The position numbers and the translations under genes are program-made. From Ampelomyces quisqualis (Eukaryota; Ascomycota; Dothideomycetes; Pleosporales; Phaeosphaeriaceae), in contig JAGTXZ010000024.1 of assembly GCA_018398575.1 (NCBI GenBank), positions 1,612,001 through 1,676,000 on the forward strand: a DNA stretch of 64,000 nucleotides, given 5' to 3'. Positions 32,648 through 41,867 of this stretch are shown here, in pieces. How positions within the stretch are numbered: the first letter of the stretch is position 1; every line of letters begins with the position of its first letter. The notes below the pieces were generated by a model. That model worked only from the letters and a program-made list of their open reading frames with translations. It did no database searches and was not told the DNA's origin.

Positions 32648-33607
32648 TCATGCCTTGAGTTCTTCTACATTGCCAATGTTGGCATTTCCGCCGCCTCGTG
32701 CTTCGGCGAGCAATTGCGTGCCGACGACGGAGCCGGTGCTCTTGCTCTTGAACACGCCGGAGATAGAGTACAAGCCTGCAAATGGCTCGTAGACGTACTC
32801 CTCCTCCCAAACCTTCTGGCCCTTGTACGTCATGCTCTCGTTGAAGCCGTTGAAGCGCATGTTCTTGATATAATCGCCAACAACAACTTGGTCAGAGATG
32901 GTGCCGTAGTTGTTCAGTGTTTGCTCGACAATGTCGCCATTTTGTGCGAGGACGCGGCGCTTGTGCGTGGGGCCTTCGAAGTTGCTGACCGAGTAGAGAA
33001 TGTTGTTGAGGAGGTCGAATTGGTGGAAGTCGAGGTCGCGCTTTGATGCGCCTCCTCCAGAAGTACCGTTGCCGCCGGATGTGCCGTTTTCTCCTCCGAT
33101 GCCGTCTCCAACATTTCCGACAAGATCAGCTACGTCGCCGACGATGCTTCCAAGTCCGTTGCCGAGCTCTGCGATGACGGGGTTGAGATCGATGGAGTCC
33201 AGAACATCACCAATCATGGTGACGAGGTTCCCAAGACGTGCCTCGAGGTAGACCTTGGCAGTCACATTTTGGATTGTGAGCGCGACTTTGTCGATGCTAA
33301 GATCGACTCCTGCGTTGAACTGCAGCAACTGGAGGACCTGAGCATCGAGGTTGATTTTTGCGGTAAGGTTGTCGACACCGATAAAGATCTCGCCAACATG
33401 TACGGAAGCATTTAGCATGACGTCTGGTTCCAACGCCAGCGCTGATCTGTTCGAAGTGCTGATGTTTTCCGTCTCGTAGAGGACGGAACCTGGATCGGCC
33501 TCCTGCCTGACACCGAGCTTGTAGCCGGAGTACCCATCATTTGCGGATTGACTGAGGGCAAAGAGGGGAAAGGAAAGAAGCGCAAACGTCGAAAAAATGG
33601 ACGGCAT
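32648..33607 (-). CDS. Secreted protein of an unnamed paralogous family, long form
   Basis: One exon of 319 codons. A signal peptide (MPSIFSTFALLSFPLFALS) leads into a domain of alternating hydrophobic segments: VHVGEIFIGVDNLTAKINLDAQVLQLL, LSIDKVALTIQNVTAKVYLEARLGNLV and VLDSIDLNPVIAELG. A Gly/Asn/Ser linker (about 165-190) and a KR-bearing site (SKRDLD) then precede a C-terminal beta-rich half. Several Asn-x-Thr/Ser sites suggest glycosylation. Residues about 60-150 clearly resemble the protein encoded divergently at 34151. I do not know a function; amphipathic repeats suggest lipid or surface binding, as inference only. Confidence 0.88.
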   Translation of the reverse strand: MPSIFSTFALLSFPLFALSQSANDGYSGYKLGVRQEADPGSVLYETENISTSNRSALALEPDVMLNASVHVGEIFIGVDNLTAKINLDAQVLQLLQFNAGVDLSIDKVALTIQNVTAKVYLEARLGNLVTMIGDVLDSIDLNPVIAELGNGLGSIVGDVADLVGNVGDGIGGENGTSGGNGTSGGGASKRDLDFHQFDLLNNILYSVSNFEGPTHKRRVLAQNGDIVEQTLNNYGTISDQVVVGDYIKNMRFNGFNESMTYKGQKVWEEEYVYEPFAGLYSISGVFKSKSTGSVVGTQLLAEARGGGNANIGNVEELKA

Positions 33608-34150
33608 TGTGGTGGCTGTTCACGGAAGCTGGTCGTGATGCAAGAGAATGGACACAAATGAACAGCTGCTGACGAAGAGAGCGGGAACAGCAGCTTGATG
33701 AGAACCGTTGGGCAGCAAAGAGGGCAAACAATTGCTAACAATATCAACTGAAAGTGTTGTGAGCTACTTACAGAGATACCGGTAATGCATGATCAACCCG
33801 GCCCACAAGGCGAAGAGATCAAAATTAAGGAGACGACACGAACGATTCCCATTCGGCGAGTAGTATCAAAATGCTAGGTTCCCGCATGAGAATCAAGTTT
33901 CTCGACTTTCAAAACCCAGAAAGACTTGACTCGGCGCGTTGCAGGCATGTCAACCCCATGTTCGTGGCTGCATCTGTAGGGGCATTTATCCGAGATGATA
34001 GCTCGATAGGAAGCTCGGTTCCTGCATGATGAACCCGCTGGTTTGCAACGGCACTTCTTCGCTTGGACTTCTCTTAACTTCGTCTGCTGTTGCTTGGAGT
34101 GAGCACTGCCGTCATTCTGTATTTCGCTCCTTCTCGCCATCGTCGCCAAC
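33608..34150. promoter_or_regulatory. Shared 543-bp divergent promoter of the secreted paralogue pair
   Basis: Lies head-to-head between two related genes, so both probably respond to common signals. I did not identify specific binding sites. Confidence 0.5.
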
Positions 34151-35176
34151 ATGTCGTTCTCCATCGTTCACCTACTACTGCTTTTCAGCACTTTCTTCAC
34201 ATTCGCTTCTCTAGTTGTTGCACAGTCCGCATCCGCGACAAGCCCAACAACGCCGCCTGTAACAAGCAGCGTACCGCCACAAAGCAATAGCACGACTACC
34301 AGGCCTCCATCCGTCACCACATCCACGCCGCCCGATGTTCTCCTCCAGGTTCCAGAATTGCACGTTGGCCGGATTGAGCTCGTAGTAGAGAAGCTTCAAG
34401 CAGATCTGAATCTCAATGCCAGGGTTGCAGGCCTTGTGCAAGTCAATGCCGGCGTCCAGGTTGCGGTAGAAAAGGTTAACATCACCATTGCCGATGTCGA
34501 TGTTAACCTGGAGCTTGTTGTCAGACTCGGTCACCTCGTCGACATCGTCGAGCGCGTATTCGACTCTTTGGATCTCAACCCGCTTCTCATCGGGTTGATT
34601 GGTAACGTGACGAATCTGGTTGGCGAGGTCATTGGCGCAGTAGATGGGCTGGTAGGCATCTCCGCCCAGTCTCCTTGGATATCACTACTAACGCCGCATA
34701 GCTTGGATCAATCACCCAAAACGGAAAGACACTGAACTTCTTGGTTGACAACCTTGGCAACATCGTTCAGGAGGTCGTCGGAGCTGGTGGTGATGTTCTC
34801 TCGCAGATTGTTGGTAACTTCAAGGTAAGCTTGTCAGTACTCTATGCTCAACAGGAGTGATGGCTAACCTACTTTCAGTTGAACATGACCGAGGTTACGG
34901 GCTCTATCAAGCAGGTTGGTCAAGGCCTCACTCAGAAGACCTACAAGTACGATGCCCTTGGCTCGCTCGTAGACATCATCACAAATGCCGCCGGTATATC
35001 TTCCTCTCTTGCTTATTCGTTTACGACTGCTAATGGGCGTTACAGGCCAAGTCGTTCAAGCCGTTGTGCAGAAGCCAACGCCCGGTGGAGGAGGCGCGTC
35101 CAGCTCTGTTCGCCCATCCAGTACACCGATGCCAGTCACTCTTTCTAGCACGTCGCGCGCGACTCCCGCACCGTAG
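34151..35176 (+). CDS. Secreted protein of the same paralogous family, short form
   Basis: Model: 34151-34651, 34702-34824, 34879-34993, 35046-35176 (289 aa). Signal peptide to about residue 24 (MSFSIVHLLLLFSTFFTFASLVVA), a Ser/Thr/Pro stalk, then LHVGRIELVVEKLQADLNLNARVAGLV and VQVAVEKVNITIADVDVNLELVVRLGHLVDIVERVFDSLDLNPLL split over two repeats, matching the neighbour at 33607. It ends in a Ser/Thr/Pro tail with no hydrophobic anchor. Introns of 50, 54 and 52 nt keep phase; the first has a perfect CTACTAAC branch. The neighbour has no introns, so intron gain or loss followed the duplication. Confidence 0.88.
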
Positions 35177-35519
35177 ACATTCGAGGTACTTAGCGTTAAT
35201 ATAATGTGATACCTACCTTGCGTCGTCTAATTCCCAATGTTGTTTGGGGAGTTTCGCGAATAGTGGACAAGTGTATCAATTTCGACGTCCAATGTGCAAT
35301 TTGATCTATTCACATCATGCAAGTCGTTTCCAATGAGACGAGATTTGGTTGTAGGATGACACGCTCTGAGTCTCCCTAGGTCGAGCTTGCTGACTAAACC
35401 ACGCTAACCCCCAGTCGGCGCGCTCCCCACATCAACCTCCCTCCTTCACCAACAACGGAATTGGATCACCTTTGTGGAGATCAGACCTCAGACTCCATTC
35501 AGTGGGGACTCTTCCTACA
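35177..35519. other. Intergenic
   Basis: 343 bp between the secreted-protein gene and the 3' end of the MFS pseudogene; nothing recognised. Confidence 0.5.
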
Positions 35520-37035
35520 TCAAGCCACCGTCTCTCGGTTGCGCGTTTCCACATCCGCTTTCTGCTTGTCATTCCTCGCTACAAAGAACCAGCTCGTCAA
35601 CACCGCGCAGAGGCATGTTGAGAGCAGCGCAACCGAGCAAATGTAGTTAACGTGATATGTCGATCCAAACTTCGCCTGATAAATCTGAGGCCCGACAATG
35701 CCCATCAACTGGCAACTAGCGTTCTTGATACCAATTGCGAGACCAGCAGTTGTGGTGCCCCTTGCTGCTTGAATTCGCTCCGGCCATATGATGGCAAGGA
35801 ACAATTGAGACGCCGCGGTGGCAATCATCACGAATATGTACTTCTCGATCGGCTGTTTGACGGCTAGGAGCAGAATGTAACAGATGATTTGGACGATTAC
35901 AACACTCAGGCCAGCGACCCAAGGTGACAGACGTTTCGTGTGGATGAAGAAAGCGAGACCGCAAAGAATCACGAACACGAGCGTGAATGGAGGCTGGGAA
36001 TTTCAGAACCTGAGTCGTATGACTGACTTGATTGAACGTACCACATGACCTGCGATATAGCGGAGTTGGAAATGCCTAGCTCGTATATGACGGTTGGCAA
36101 CACGAACGAGATGCCCCATCCGCCAATGTCGTGAGTGATCCGAATCATCAGGAATGGCACGAACGATGTAAACCTGAAAAGACTCTTAACTTGTTCGACA
36201 TCGAACGTCTTCGCGCGTATAGTGGGAGCCTAGTTTGGCAAGTCGGCAATGATAGCAGCTCACTCCTCTTCTGAGAGGAACTTGACGGTCTGAGGGTAAA
36301 TTGGAGGGTAGAAGAAAGTATACACTGAACAAAAAATGGCCGGAATACCTTCCAGAATGAAGAGCTAAGACTCATCAGCACAAACGTGCACCAACAATCC
36401 AAAGAAACCTAGCCAACGCCATCTGGCAAGTCCTGCAACGCCGTTCATGAAGCTGATCGCGTATGCGAGCAATCTGCTAATGGTCCCAGAGACCGCAAGC
36501 ATAGAAGAATGCTATGCGTAGCGGCAGACGATCGGTCAGATACCAGAACGAAAGATGGTACAGCACACCAGGGTAGAAACCTGCCTCAGCAGCCCCAAGA
36601 AAGAATCGACATGCCAGTATGCCGGAATAGTTTTGTGTCGCGCCCTGGCACATCGATATTATCCCCCAGGTCAACATGATTCGACTCATCCACACGCTCG
36701 GACTGAAACGCTTCAGCATAAGCGTGGCGAGTGGCTCAAGGAACATGTATGGATAGTAGAAGATACTCAATGCCCAGCACCTTTGGCCAGAGGAAACGTT
36801 ACCGAGCTGAATTTTGATGCCAGTGCCTTGCTCAAGGTTCATGATCGCTGTGTTTGAGATGTTGCTGACATGAATCCTCATGATCAGATAGACGAAAGCA
36901 TACCAGTAGAGCAAGCGTTTGTCGACCTTGCGGTGCGTAACTTTTCCTCTAATGGCGAGTTCGAGCTCACTTCAGAGTCCGGCACATCTTCAAATCATTG
37001 GTGGGAATGCTTTCGTGGTTCTTGTCGTTGGACAT
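35520..37035 (-). pseudogene. Broken MFS transporter (allantoate permease/anion:cation symporter type)
   Basis: The remains cover a whole Dal5-like permease: KVDKRLLYWYAFVYLIMRIHVSNISN, the ATQNYSGILACRFFLGAAEAGFYPGVLYHLSFWY loop, GWGISFVLPTVIYELGISNS and a final block of helices from 35978 to 35520. Continuity fails repeatedly. A frame change lies between the ATG (37035) and the first helix, another after FFYACGL (about 36490), two in-frame stops (TGA 36260-36262, TAG 36230-36232) interrupt the central loop, and the junctions near 36390 and 36010 do not keep phase. The two stops could bound a 34-nt intron, but that is too short. Read as inactivated; sequencing errors could explain some breaks. 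Confidence 0.75.
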
Positions 37036-37534
37036 CTTGCGCGATCTCCGAGCTTGTGTTTTGGATAATGAGCGGGGAGTTCGACAAAAGGATTCCGAAA
37101 CTAGGGTTCTCGATGCTAACTTATTTTTCTGGGAATATGCAAATCCAATGAGCTGCCTGACTCTCCCTGTATCTCCCACAAGCACGTCATGAGGGCTATC
37201 CCGACAGGCCCACAATACCATCGAATGGCGGCCTTGGTGATAGCTTCGCGAACTACTCCGGTATCGCGTTGGATCCTTTCGAAACAATTTTGACCAAAAT
37301 TTCATCGGTATTATTCTGCTGAAACTCATCTCCAACGCCATTCGATGTGTTGAGGTCTTCGGTAAACGGAGCACGAATCTTGGCGGAGAATTGCGTGCTC
37401 GACACACCCTGGGCCAACCGACAACATGCGTCACGCCTCTTAGCAAGGACAATAACAAGAGGTGTGAATTTTCTTCGTGCACATATCACCGCAGGCTGTT
37501 CCGAGGGATTCTTCTAGACATTCCACTTCCAGAA
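37036..37534. other. Intergenic between MFS pseudogene and oxygenase
   Basis: 499 bp head-to-head region; probably the oxygenase promoter. No gene seen. Confidence 0.5.
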
Positions 37535-38748
37535 ATGCCATCGGCTACTTACGAGGAACCTCCTGCCATCCCAGTATGGGAAAGGCCGGGCAAGACCTCG
37601 GAAAATCTTAACTGGGCAGACATCAAAGTCATTGATCTCTCGACTTTCGACGTGCCCGGCGGCAAGCGTAAGCTTGCAGAAGACCTTCAAGATGCTGTAT
37701 GCTGACCCCATGACACAACTGAGCGGTTGAATTGACGATGGACCAGGTCCACCACACTGGTTTCTTCAGCATAATCGGAACAGGGTTCACACAAAAAGAA
37801 GTAGACCGCCAGTATGATATCGGTCAGGCATACTTCAATCTCTCCATTGAGGACAAGGGCAATCCGGATTATCGATGCGACTTTGCTTCTGGTAATTACT
37901 ACGGATACAGAGCGTAAGTTCCACTCTTCGCGCGTCATTGTCTCAAGCTGATCCGTCTTGCATCCAGACCACACGAAAAGAAATTCATGAGCACAGACGT
38001 GCTAGACAACGTTGAATCAGTAAACATACCCAAGTTCATTCCCGAGAACAAGGACGAGCCCTTTCATCCTTATCTCCGCCAGTTCCAGTCGGAGATACAA
38101 GACTTCCACCGCCGGTCACTGGAGCTCGCATCCAAGGTTTTCACATTGTTCTCCATCATCCTTGAACTGCCAGAAGATTATTTCTCCAACCAAAACCTCT
38201 ACGAAGACCCGTCGGAAGATCATTTGCGATATATGATCTACCGCCCACGCCCCGCTGCTGAAGATGCAAAAGTGCAGAACACATGGTCGCGCGCACATAC
38301 TGACTTTGGAAGCCTGACGCTTCTGTGGACCCAGAACGTCGCGGGTCTGCAGCTAAAGACACCAGCCGGGGAATGGAAGTACGTCCCGCCCGTCGACAAT
38401 GGCATCATCTGTAATGTTGGTGACACGCTGGATTTCTGGTCTGCGGGGTATCTCAAGTCCACTGTACATCGTGTCCAGCGACCTCCGGAAGACCAAGCGC
38501 ATATCCATCGCCTGGGACTGTTCTACTTCGTAAGACCAGGCAATGAAGTCGATATCAAGCCCGCGCCTTCACCACTATTGAAGAGACTGGGCTTAATCAG
38601 GGAAGATGCGGAGAACGCGAAGCCAGTGAGAGGACTGGAATACGTCCGCGAACGCGTGAAGAATTACCACAATCACAACAACTACGCGGACAAGAAGGGC
38701 AAGAAATTCCAAGTTGGGAATCTGGAAATCGACGACGAAGCTGCGTAG
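37535..38748 (+). CDS. Isopenicillin-N-synthase-like 2-oxoglutarate/Fe(II) dioxygenase
   Basis: Model: 37535-37696, 37747-37913, 37968-38748 (369 aa, normal length). The N-terminal DIOX_N domain (IKVIDLSTF, GFFSIIGTGF) is followed by the jelly-roll core with iron ligands HTD in SRAHTDFGSLTLL and His in LKSTVHRVQRP. The RxS that binds 2-oxoglutarate is here HRLGLFYF, so the Ser is Gly. Substrate unknown; such enzymes oxidise small molecules, flavonoid-like or amino-acid-derived. It is divergent from a ruined permease, so the pair may once have worked together on import and oxidation of a compound. Introns of 50 and 54 nt, phase consistent. Confidence 0.92.
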
Positions 38749-39663
38749 GAAGGAGGCAACATGTCGTGTTCACGTAACAAGGTCAAAACGACCCTCTACC
38801 CCGTTCCAACAAACATACAGTCTTTCCCCAAACTGTCGTCATCACTTCATTCCTGTCCCCACAGCTACACCCCGCAGATACATGCACGAGAACCCCACAA
38901 CACTGCGCCCTCTCCACTCATCTCTGAACTTTCCCCCTCCCTCCCGGCCACAAAACTATCAAAAACAAACGCACAGTCCCATTCGTGTCAGCCAATAATC
39001 TCGTGCAAAACGTCACCCAAGGCCCGAATACCGACGGCCCATGCATCAGGCTCTCGAGTCTCTGACGCTGCACGCACAGTTTCTCAAGCGGCCAAGGCCG
39101 TGCTTCAAAGGGCATGTTGGGATCGGAATGTCGTGGGTCGAGGTGCACTACTAGTTGACGTAGCGGTAGTAGGGCTGTGGTCAGGGAAGATGGGTGCCGA
39201 CTACGTGCCTGACGCGGCAGACGCTTCTGCATTGGATTTACCTGGCCAGAGAGTGGGGGTGGACGAGTGCGAGGCGTGGCAGATGGTGGATTGGATGTTT
39301 TATGGGGGAGAGGCGGTGGAGGGGGTTATTTTCGGGGTCGGTGGTGTTGTTTTCAAGGGCGGTGCCGTATAGATTGAAGGGGTTAGGGGTGGGGCATGGG
39401 TTGGAAAGGATATTGTGGTGTGCATGGCTATGGTAATCTTGAAAGAGCTTGGAAACTTGACCTAGTCTAAGAGAACATTGAGGCGTGTACATCGAAGTGA
39501 AGGTATCAAGGCATTCCACCGGACACACGGAAAGCTCCATCTCGATCCCAGTCTCTTCTCACTCCGTTCACGTCCCAGCCCCCTCCGTACATCCCCCGCT
39601 TATCCATCACCCCCCCGTCTCCCCTCACACACCCTCCCCTCCCTCCCCACCGCCATCGCATTC
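38749..39663. other. Intergenic
   Basis: No supported gene. ORFs on plus (38761-39372) and minus (38918-39232, 39238-39540) overlap with no coding-like composition. The minus strand from 39610 down to 39500 could hold a last exon of the next gene (ending GGMP), but I could not join it in phase. Confidence 0.4.
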
Positions 39664-40536
39664 TCACCCCCCGCGCCCCTCGCCCAAAGCGTATGCGCCC
39701 GGCCTCCCACCGCCCCCCTTCCTCCCAAACACACTCCTAGACCTACCCAGCACACTCCTAGACCAGCCCAGCTCCCCCGCCTCTCCGACCCGCGGTTCAA
39801 AGCCCCGCCCGCCCGTGCCCAGACTCAGCGTCCGTTTAATACTCCCGCTCCACTCCCTGCGCAGACTAGACAGTCGGGTCAGGGGGTTGGAGGGCTTGCG
39901 CTGAAGCGAGTGGTGGGTGTGGTCGTAGGCGCGTTGGCGGTTGAGCAGGGATTCGATGTCGTCTGTTGACGGGCCGTAGGAAGGTTCTGGACAGGGTTCG
40001 AGGGGGGGCAGGGATGTGGGTTTAGGGAGTGGTTGGGGTGGGTTGGGAGGGGTTGTGGGCGGATCAGGGTAGCCGGATGGGATGTAGACTTGTGGTGCGT
40101 GCAAGGCGAGTTGGGGGGGGTTTCGGTAGGGGTGGAATTTGCGGCGTTGGGGGGGTTGAGTTGGATCGGCTTGGGACTGCCTGGCTTGTAGGTCGTGGGA
40201 AGGCTCGATGGGGATTCTGGTTTCTGAATGGTTCAAGGATCCGCGTGGGGCTGGGGTGGAAGTCGTGTATTCATGCTCGCCTTCACCGGACACAGGCGAT
40301 TGATCTTCATCACTGGGGCTTGCAGTGACTTCTGATGAATCTCTTGGTTGGGAAGGAGGTATAACTAGGGGATGGGGCGCCACTGCCTCTGCGATTCGAT
40401 CTGTTGTCTGATACGTGCCTGGCCGTCGTCTCGGAGATGAAGAAAGTCGTTCATTCATTCGCGTTCTTGCTTCGCTCCTAGGTGGCAGAGGTGGCGTCCG
40501 GTAAGTGTACATGGGCCGTGTCCTGGCCTCAGCCAT
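39664..40536 (-). CDS. Proline/arginine-rich disordered hypothetical protein
   Basis: A 290-codon ORF from an ATG at 40536 (MAEARTRPMYTYRTPPLPPRSEARTR). It is rich in Pro, Arg, Ser and Thr with no hydrophobic segment; an ordered patch DDIESLLNRQRAYDHTHHSLQRKPSNPLTRLSSLRREW lies near the C-terminus. The 3' end reads into G-rich low-complexity sequence, and a GTGAGA donor lies right at the stop, so the true C-terminus may differ. Not recognised. Confidence 0.6.
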   Translation of the reverse strand: MAEARTRPMYTYRTPPLPPRSEARTRMNERLSSSPRRRPGTYQTTDRIAEAVAPHPLVIPPSQPRDSSEVTASPSDEDQSPVSGEGEHEYTTSTPAPRGSLNHSETRIPIEPSHDLQARQSQADPTQPPQRRKFHPYRNPPQLALHAPQVYIPSGYPDPPTTPPNPPQPLPKPTSLPPLEPCPEPSYGPSTDDIESLLNRQRAYDHTHHSLQRKPSNPLTRLSSLRREWSGSIKRTLSLGTGGRGFEPRVGEAGELGWSRSVLGRSRSVFGRKGGGGRPGAYALGEGRGG

Positions 40537-41867
40537 TTTGATATATCTCTATGAGAAGCAGCGTGGAGCCTTTTCTCAACTGCTTTGTTAATTCAATATC
40601 AATCATGGAACAGCCACCGCCGCCTCAGAAAGAAGCCACCCACTCCTCTTATTTAAAACAAGTATCTTCTCCCCGCCCATCAACCCCACCAACTATCCAT
40701 CCATAGCACTGGACCGGTATACCACTCCAACCCCACGAGCAGCAATCCGCTCTCAACTGAACCTCTGGAAGAAAAACAAACTGTCTCTGTATGACTGCAA
40801 TCCACCGACCCCCATTGGACGGCTGATGGCCGCCGGGAAGATCAAAGAAGATATCATTACTGTCCGGCGCAGCACCACACGTGGAAGCACACTGATATTG
40901 TGGTAGAAAGCGGGGCACGCGAAGCACTGTTGGGTTGTGAACGGCCGAACACGACCGAGTACGATCCCAGGAGGAAGTAGGTATTCGCTGAGCTGTTGGG
41001 TTTCATGTTCTCATGAGTCCATCATGGTGTGGTTCTACATTTTCTGCGTCTTGATCATCTTAACGAGGCCAGTGCATGTAGGGGTGAAGTCCGATGTCCT
41101 GATGGTTGGGCTCCATGATTCAGGTACTTTGGGACCGAACGGCCACTTGGATCAATGCCGGAGCTTTTTGTTAGCGCATTTCCAAGTACCGAATGCCAAC
41201 ATAACAACACTCTAGCTTTCTCGGTGATGTCTGGAAGGGAAAAGTAAATTTCAACTTTTGATGAGGAGCTGAACAGGCCCAAGCCACTAGCTCGCGACGA
41301 TGCAGCCTATTCTCTATTCTATACTGCGCGAGCATTGCTGAAATCAAGGTGGACAAATTTAGCATAGAAGTAGACATTTACACAGAAGCCGTGACCGGAA
41401 ATCCGTCCAAACTAATCTAATCTGCATTGGCTCCGATGCCGTGCAGAAGGTACAGCCGATAAACCCACCATGCTTTTGATGTAGGTCGCCTCCTGTGCTA
41501 GTATGCCGTGATCTGATTGCAACAGGCAAAAGCCCGCCGTAGGGTGGAATGTCTAATGCTTTTCTGAGTATTCTGAGTGCGGCCCGTGAAAAGTCCGCCA
41601 AAGTTTTTGTAATGCTGCAAAGCACTCCCGAACTCCAATGCAAATGCAAATCCCAGCAAGTCGACATAATTGCTGGGTGGGATGTTCATGATATGGTACT
41701 GGTTTTGTTGATGTTGTTACTGCTGAAAAGGTTGCTGATGATGTCCATGTCAATATTGATGGCGTTGCTATTGAACAAGCCTTTGTGGTGGTACACCGAT
41801 GATACGAGGTTGGGGCTGTGTGGGCCGAGATTGTCGAGCCAGATGATTCTGTGAGGTAGTGCGAGGA
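40537..41867. other. Intergenic, 1.3 kb
   Basis: Promoter of the proline-rich ORF and downstream region of the C2H2 gene. Small ORFs on both strands are not convincing. Confidence 0.45.

Noticed and set aside
36230..36263. A 34-nt intron in the MFS gene that would remove both stops
   Set aside because: Too short for splicing; the sequence between the stops also matches the permease loop, and other frame breaks remain.
38761..39372. 203-codon plus ORF after the oxygenase
   Set aside because: Ser/Pro/Val-rich with no domain or conserved composition; overlapped by minus ORFs of equal quality.
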